This document shows, in pieces, positions 59,946-64,000 of a stretch of DNA of 64,000 nucleotides (positions are counted from its first letter, which is position 1; every line of letters starts with the position of its first letter). This stretch comes from Panaeolus papilionaceus (taxonomy: Eukaryota > Basidiomycota > Agaricomycetes > Agaricales): assembly GCA_015501605.1 (NCBI GenBank), contig JADNRZ010000004.1, forward strand, positions 186,001 to 250,000. Direction: 5' to 3'. The notes beneath the pieces were generated by a model. It worked only from the letters and a program-made list of their open reading frames with translations. It made no database searches and was not told the DNA's origin. The translations under genes and the position numbers were made by a program.

Positions 59946-60328
59946 TTAGAATGGTTTATCGGAAGCAGGGGTCTTGTCTTCGTAGTAAGAACCCAGCTGT
60001 TTGATACAAAGTTAAAAGTGTTATTTGCAGCAGCCTAAAATACACTAACCACAGGGACCTTTTCAAGAACCTCGCGTCTAACGAGGGGGGTCACGGACAA
60101 GAGCTACAGTAGGAGTTCAAACATTCTGGCGCGGATGTATGGAATTAAAAAAACGAACCAGCAGAGCGCCAGTTCCAGCAGTGGCCCCCCAAATTCCCAA
60201 GCTAGGTGCCCATCGTTTAGCGGCCTGGATTGGATGAATTAATGATACGGAAATAATTGGGAAGAATCAGTTTATACGTTTAGGGTTGCGGCAACGGGGG
60301 TTTGAACGTGGAGAGCAAGACGGGCCAT
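59946..60328 (-). CDS. QCR10: Cytochrome bc1 complex subunit 10 (QCR10)
   Basis: Small single-helix subunit of respiratory complex III in the inner mitochondrial membrane. Four short exons (introns starting GTATAA, GTTCGT and GTTAGT, all phase 0) give about 80 residues: MARLALHVQTPVAATLN, AAKRWAPSLGIWGATAGTGA, then LLLLSVTPLVRREVLEKVPV and LGSYYEDKTPASDKPF. The RWxPSLxxWG turn, the hydrophobic helix and the GSYYEDKTP end are characteristic of fungal QCR10. The gene is divergent from NOP16 across 190 bp. Each exon alone is too short to stand out as an open frame. Confidence 0.9.
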
Positions 60329-60517
60329 TGTGATGGACACTTGTGAAGGTTATGACGGGTTGTAGACGATCGGAGGACAGCGGAATGATTTGTTCGGCAT
60401 ATTCCGATCACTACACTCACAAATTTCCAATACACACATTATCTGAGAGAGATAATAACCGTTATACCAGTACTACTGTTCACTAATCCTTGAAGCTACA
60501 TTACTCTAAATTCCTTT

Positions 60518-61497
60518 ATGGCTAATCCACGACAACGCCGCAAATCTCGTTCTTCATCGTATAAACCTGTATCACAGTCTCGCCGCGCCAACAAGAACCT
60601 GAAAAAGGTTCCGCGTAAGCTTCCTCTGCGTCCTTTTTTTTCCTTGTCAGTGTAGACTCAGCAATCTATTCATCCCAGCAATCAGGGGTCCTAAATTATT
60701 GCAGGATGCATGGGATAAACAAAAAACAGTTAGGCAGAAGTATGTCAATAAATTGTCGGATATCATCATTTGAGTATCATTTCTCAAACCGATATTTTAG
60801 CTATGCCAACCTTGGACTTGTCCTAAGTCTCGATCCAATTACACCTGGCGGTACAGAAATGCGCCTAGAACCACAACACCAGGAGCCTATCGCCTCCACC
60901 TCCACGAGTATCTCCACTGCCAATCAAAACGAGATAGGTCCTCCCAAATTTGGCCGTATACTTCGTGATGACTCCGGAAACGTCATTGGGTTTGAATTGG
61001 ATGACAATGAACCACCCAATGGAGGAGAGAGTAATAAGATGGAAAATTTGAATGATGACAGCGAGGCTCACAAATGCTGGATTGATCTTTCGACCAATCA
61101 ACCTAGCCGTGTCAATCAACAGTTGATCGAGGGTGAGTTTTACAAGGGCATCATTCTGCTCATGTCGTCCAATCACATCCTTGACCCATTTCATAACCTC
61201 TTTGTTGGGCTTAAATTTACGTTTCGATGGCTCCATACTTACAATCCATTGGCAGATCTGTCTGCAATATCAGCGCCTAGGACGGGTACAAATACTCTAT
61301 CAGTACCGATTTCTGGTGTTGGTGCTCGACATGTGTCCGCTGGTGAGCTCAAGTATCTAAATCCCTTAATTCAAAAATATGGAGGTGATATCACCGCCAT
61401 GGCCCGAGACCGAAGGTTCAACCCAGAACAAAGGACGTCTGGCCAGTTAAAACGCTCATTAAAGAAGGCTGGTTTTGATGTTGATGGCACAGATTAA
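60518..61497 (+). CDS. NOP16: Ribosome biogenesis protein NOP16
   Basis: Nucleolar factor for 60S subunit assembly. The start MANPRQRRKSRSSSYKPVS is followed by SRRANKNLKKVPPIRGPKLL, QDAWDKQKTVRQN and YANLGLVLSLDP after two introns. A long acidic/Ser-rich middle contains GRILRDDSGNVIGFE. The conserved C-terminus is HVSAGELKYLNPLIQKYGGD, MARDRRFNPEQRTSGQLKR and FDVDGTD. The last intron (about 127 nt, GTGAGT...GGCAG) keeps the plus-strand frame open if retained. About 225 residues when spliced. Confidence 0.92.
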
Positions 61498-62904
61498 ACA
61501 GCGCTTGTATGTTGTGTATGTAGTTTGAGTCAGGTTCGAAATCGTTCAATTCATCGTGAAGATATAAAAGCTGCGCGTGACGGAAGCGCAGATGTCGTTC
61601 ATGAGAGTAGTTGACAGTGGCGTATTTTGGTGCGCCTTTCTGGATTCCCATTTCGTCGGTGTGCATGCATTCAGAATTGATTCGGAATGTAATTGAAACG
61701 CACCATATGATCCTGATATCAGCTCCGGCATTGGGTGAGAATATAAACAAGCCCCGTGAGCCTGAATTATGTATCTCATTTTACTCAAAATGTATGGAAC
61801 ATATTACTCTTATATTACACTATTACATATTCATAGGGGGTGGGTATTTACAAGGTTGGGAGGGAGGCAAAATAAGGTTTCGATGTCTGATCTGTGAACC
61901 TGCGCCGGAGTACGGGATAGAAATATGCTTTTGAGTACACGCAGGGTTGATGGACTGAGCTTTCTCTCCCTCTATGAGAGAGTTTCCTGCCAAAATTTAG
62001 TGGCCATCAGGTTGGCAATCTCCATAAGAAACAAATTGATGATTGAAAGGATTCCCTAAGTCAGGCTCGTCTGATAGGCTGACGTCAAAGGTTGGTTCTG
62101 ACACCAGTAATCCACGTCGTTATTGTACTCATGAAGATCAATCATACAAAACTCGTTTGACTATATATGGAGAAGGGAACATTCATCTTCTGCCAACTCT
62201 GGGATGATGAGAAATATAAACGGAGTATGTGAGAAGCAAAAAAAAAGTCGTAATGTAAAAGTCGAGAGACGTTTGTTAAATTTCGAAAGGTTATTTCAAG
62301 TTTGAAGGAGAGACGGAGACGGTTTGACGGGGACACCAGTAGTGGTTTGTTCAAGTTCGAAGGATGAACGGAAGATGCCGTTATGAAGCCCCGACGGCAA
62401 TTGTGGTCTCCCTTGTGTTGTCGTAACTAATTTGAATCCAGCCTATCATATTCTGCGACCTATCAGACGTCGTTTGTCTTGCCAGCCAATCGCGTATCCA
62501 GCCAATCCCTGTTCAGAATTTTTTTTGCAGGGTTCTTGAATGGTGGGATCTCTCCTAATTAAAAAACGGTACTGCCACCGGCCCAAGATCTCTTCCCCGG
62601 CGACTAAGCATCCTCGAGGAAAGACAACCAAACAGATTCAAAACGCTGCCGTCTATCCACAATTGATTTTTTTCTCAGAGGATAGGATTCTGGAGAATAT
62701 GTTAGATCTCTTCTGTGTATCCAAGATCCGCCCAAGTCGTGCTTTCTTCATTCGCCAAGTCAGTGTCAGAAATCCGCTTCGATTTCTGCCTTGATCCTTC
62801 GTAACCTCTCATGTTACGCTGTTGTTGCTTTCATAGTTCAGTATATAATAAAGGGAGCCATCTTTAATTTCCCTTTTTTACTTTGATTCTCCCTCGTCCT
62901 CACC
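61498..62904. other. Intergenic region, about 1.4 kb
   Basis: No gene found. The final 70 bp carries a TATA box and pyrimidine-rich leader of the Zn2Cys6 gene. A few short frames on both strands lack motifs or introns. Confidence 0.4.
62842..62850 (+). promoter_or_regulatory. TATA box of the Zn2Cys6 gene
   Basis: TATATAATA about 60 bp before the start codon, followed by a pyrimidine-rich leader. Confidence 0.5.
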
Positions 62905-64000
62905 ATGTCCCCCCGCGGTGCATCCTCCACTACGAATACACATGCCACCCGCAATTCCACAGCACCTTACACTCGGAGGTCATCAAGCCAGCCTAAATCG
63001 TCCCGACAGCAATTCTCGGCTTGTGGCGCATGTCGCATGCGAAGGTATTTATTTCGACTCATTTTCATATCCCATCTAATCGTGGCGCAGAGTTCGTTGC
63101 AATCTCAAGGACCTACCGATTGCCACCGCTGGACCTCATCCTGCGTGTTCCAATTGTCAGGAGCGCGGTATCAAATGCATGTGAGAGCCTTCCTGCCATT
63201 ACTGTCATCGCGCAATCCTGAATAAACAGTAGTGACGAGTTTGCCGATGTAAAAGCAGTCAAATTGCTACGAAGGGGGAGGCGACTGCAACAAGTCGAGT
63301 ATGTTCTCAAACGCCTTCGAAGTCATTTTTCTCTAACTCTCGATAGGGCTATCTACGGAAAAGTTTCCGACTCAGAAAGCTTGACCGCCGGCCTGTCCTC
63401 AAGATTATCGATCAGCATCCCCACTCTTCATACAGACTTTTTTGCCTCGCCCTTTTGGCGGTGGTTCATCATACAACGTAAGATGACTCTTCTATATTAA
63501 CTATCTCATCGTAACGTTGCTCCGAAGGTCCCATACTGGACGCCGTTGAATTTCCCGCTCGATGGATTGCCCACACGAAGGGTAATCAGCCGCTTGGGAA
63601 TGAGGGCGGACTTATAGCGATGCTTCTCGTGATATGGGCAGCATCATTCGGATTGGACGAGAGAGGGCAGCCGCAAGCGGATGAAGGGGCAGAGTCCTCA
63701 GCAGACAGTGGATCACGGTCTGATGGCTCTCCTTACCCAGGCGAACCCAGCAAGTATAGTATGGGTATCAAGCGCCAGAGGTGGAAGACTAACACCGACA
63801 ACTATTTGCGGGAAATTCTTGAGCTAATCGACTTGAACGGCGTCCTACGGAGGCCGACGTTCGATGGTGTGAGGGCATTACTTCTACTCCTACCATTAAT
63901 GGAAGGTAAGCGTCTCATGTTGTAACCGTCGTTGTGGACATTGAGGACTCATTCGATTGCGATAGAGGCACAACCTCTAGAAAGGCTTGCTATACATGAA
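62905..64000 (+). CDS. Zn2Cys6 fungal transcription factor (3' end outside window)
   Basis: The start MSPRGASSTTNTHATRN is followed by a Ser/Arg/Thr-rich tail and the binuclear zinc cluster CGACRMRRVRC...CSNCQERGIKC. This has spacing C-x2-C-x6-C-x15-C-x2-C-x6-C and is split by an intron after CRMR. After further introns come SIPTLHTDFFASPFWRWFII, ILDAVEFPARWIAHTKGN, LLVIWAASFGLDERGQP and an acidic Ser-rich insert. The fungal-specific regulatory domain then begins (LLLLPLMEEAQPLERLAIHE) and runs past the window edge. Likely a nuclear DNA-binding regulator; target genes cannot be inferred. No biosynthetic cluster lies on the visible side. Confidence 0.88.

Noticed and set aside
60865..61236. 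123-residue minus-strand frame over NOP16
   Set aside because: Lies almost entirely opposite NOP16 coding sequence. Only the short part opposite the intron is noted as a low-interest finding.
1..64000. CRISPR arrays, rRNA genes, tRNA genes, secondary-metabolite or prophage clusters
   Set aside because: None seen. Gene structure is eukaryotic, and I found no convincing tRNA A/B boxes, rRNA cores or biosynthetic enzyme clusters by eye. A tRNA covariance-model scan would be decisive for tRNAs.

Overview
The window is nuclear DNA of a filamentous basidiomycete, most likely an agaricomycete. The reasons are dense genes on both strands, many 45-65 nt GT-AG introns per gene, several microexons, and gene content typical of that group (GH5_9 exo-glucanase, fungal Zn2Cys6 regulator, HIS3, GLT1, MSS51). 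All models below are my own manual splicing from codon phase, splice consensus and recall of the protein families. No search was run, so exact boundaries are tentative.

Layout. 0-10.5 kb: the 3' part of a NOT4-like CCR4-NOT subunit, mitochondrial D-lactate dehydrogenase (DLD1, minus), and the NuA4 scaffold EAF1/VID21. 11-17.5 kb: a membrane-anchored GH5_9 beta-glucanase, a small unknown gene, and replication factor CDC45. 18-25.4 kb: mitochondrial IF-2, a CHORD-CS cochaperone, a divergent mitochondrial carrier, and an ALKBH7-like oxygenase. 25.9-27 kb: two tiny multi-exon genes. 27.7-36.8 kb: TORC1 subunit LST8 and the large glutamate synthase GLT1, whose promoter carries paired GATA sites. 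36.9-37.3 kb: a TA-flanked MITE. 37.4-45.7 kb: MSS51, HIS3, a type II membrane M13 metallopeptidase, and a CUE-like/AlkB/GRF fusion. 45.7-49.5 kb: a gene-poor stretch with hairpins, a short repeat family in inverted orientation and an orphan pair of pyrimidine-rich leaders. 49.5-61.5 kb: a membrane-anchored Xaa-Pro aminopeptidase, long-chain acyl-CoA synthetase, a penta-EF-hand protein, a HAD hydrolase, QCR10 and NOP16. 62.9-64 kb: the 5' part of a Zn2Cys6 regulator that runs off the window.

The genes are mostly conserved housekeeping genes rather than a biosynthetic or defence cluster. Mitochondrial functions are frequent (DLD1, IF-2, carrier, ALKBH7-like, MSS51, QCR10). LST8 and GLT1 are neighbours and both belong to nitrogen/TOR physiology, though nothing shows co-regulation. 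The most interesting items are the single polypeptide joining a ubiquitin-binding-like CUE helix bundle, an AlkB dioxygenase core and a GRF zinc finger; the MITE; the structured gene desert at 46-49 kb; and a probable frameshift or ultrashort intron in the ALKBH7-like gene.
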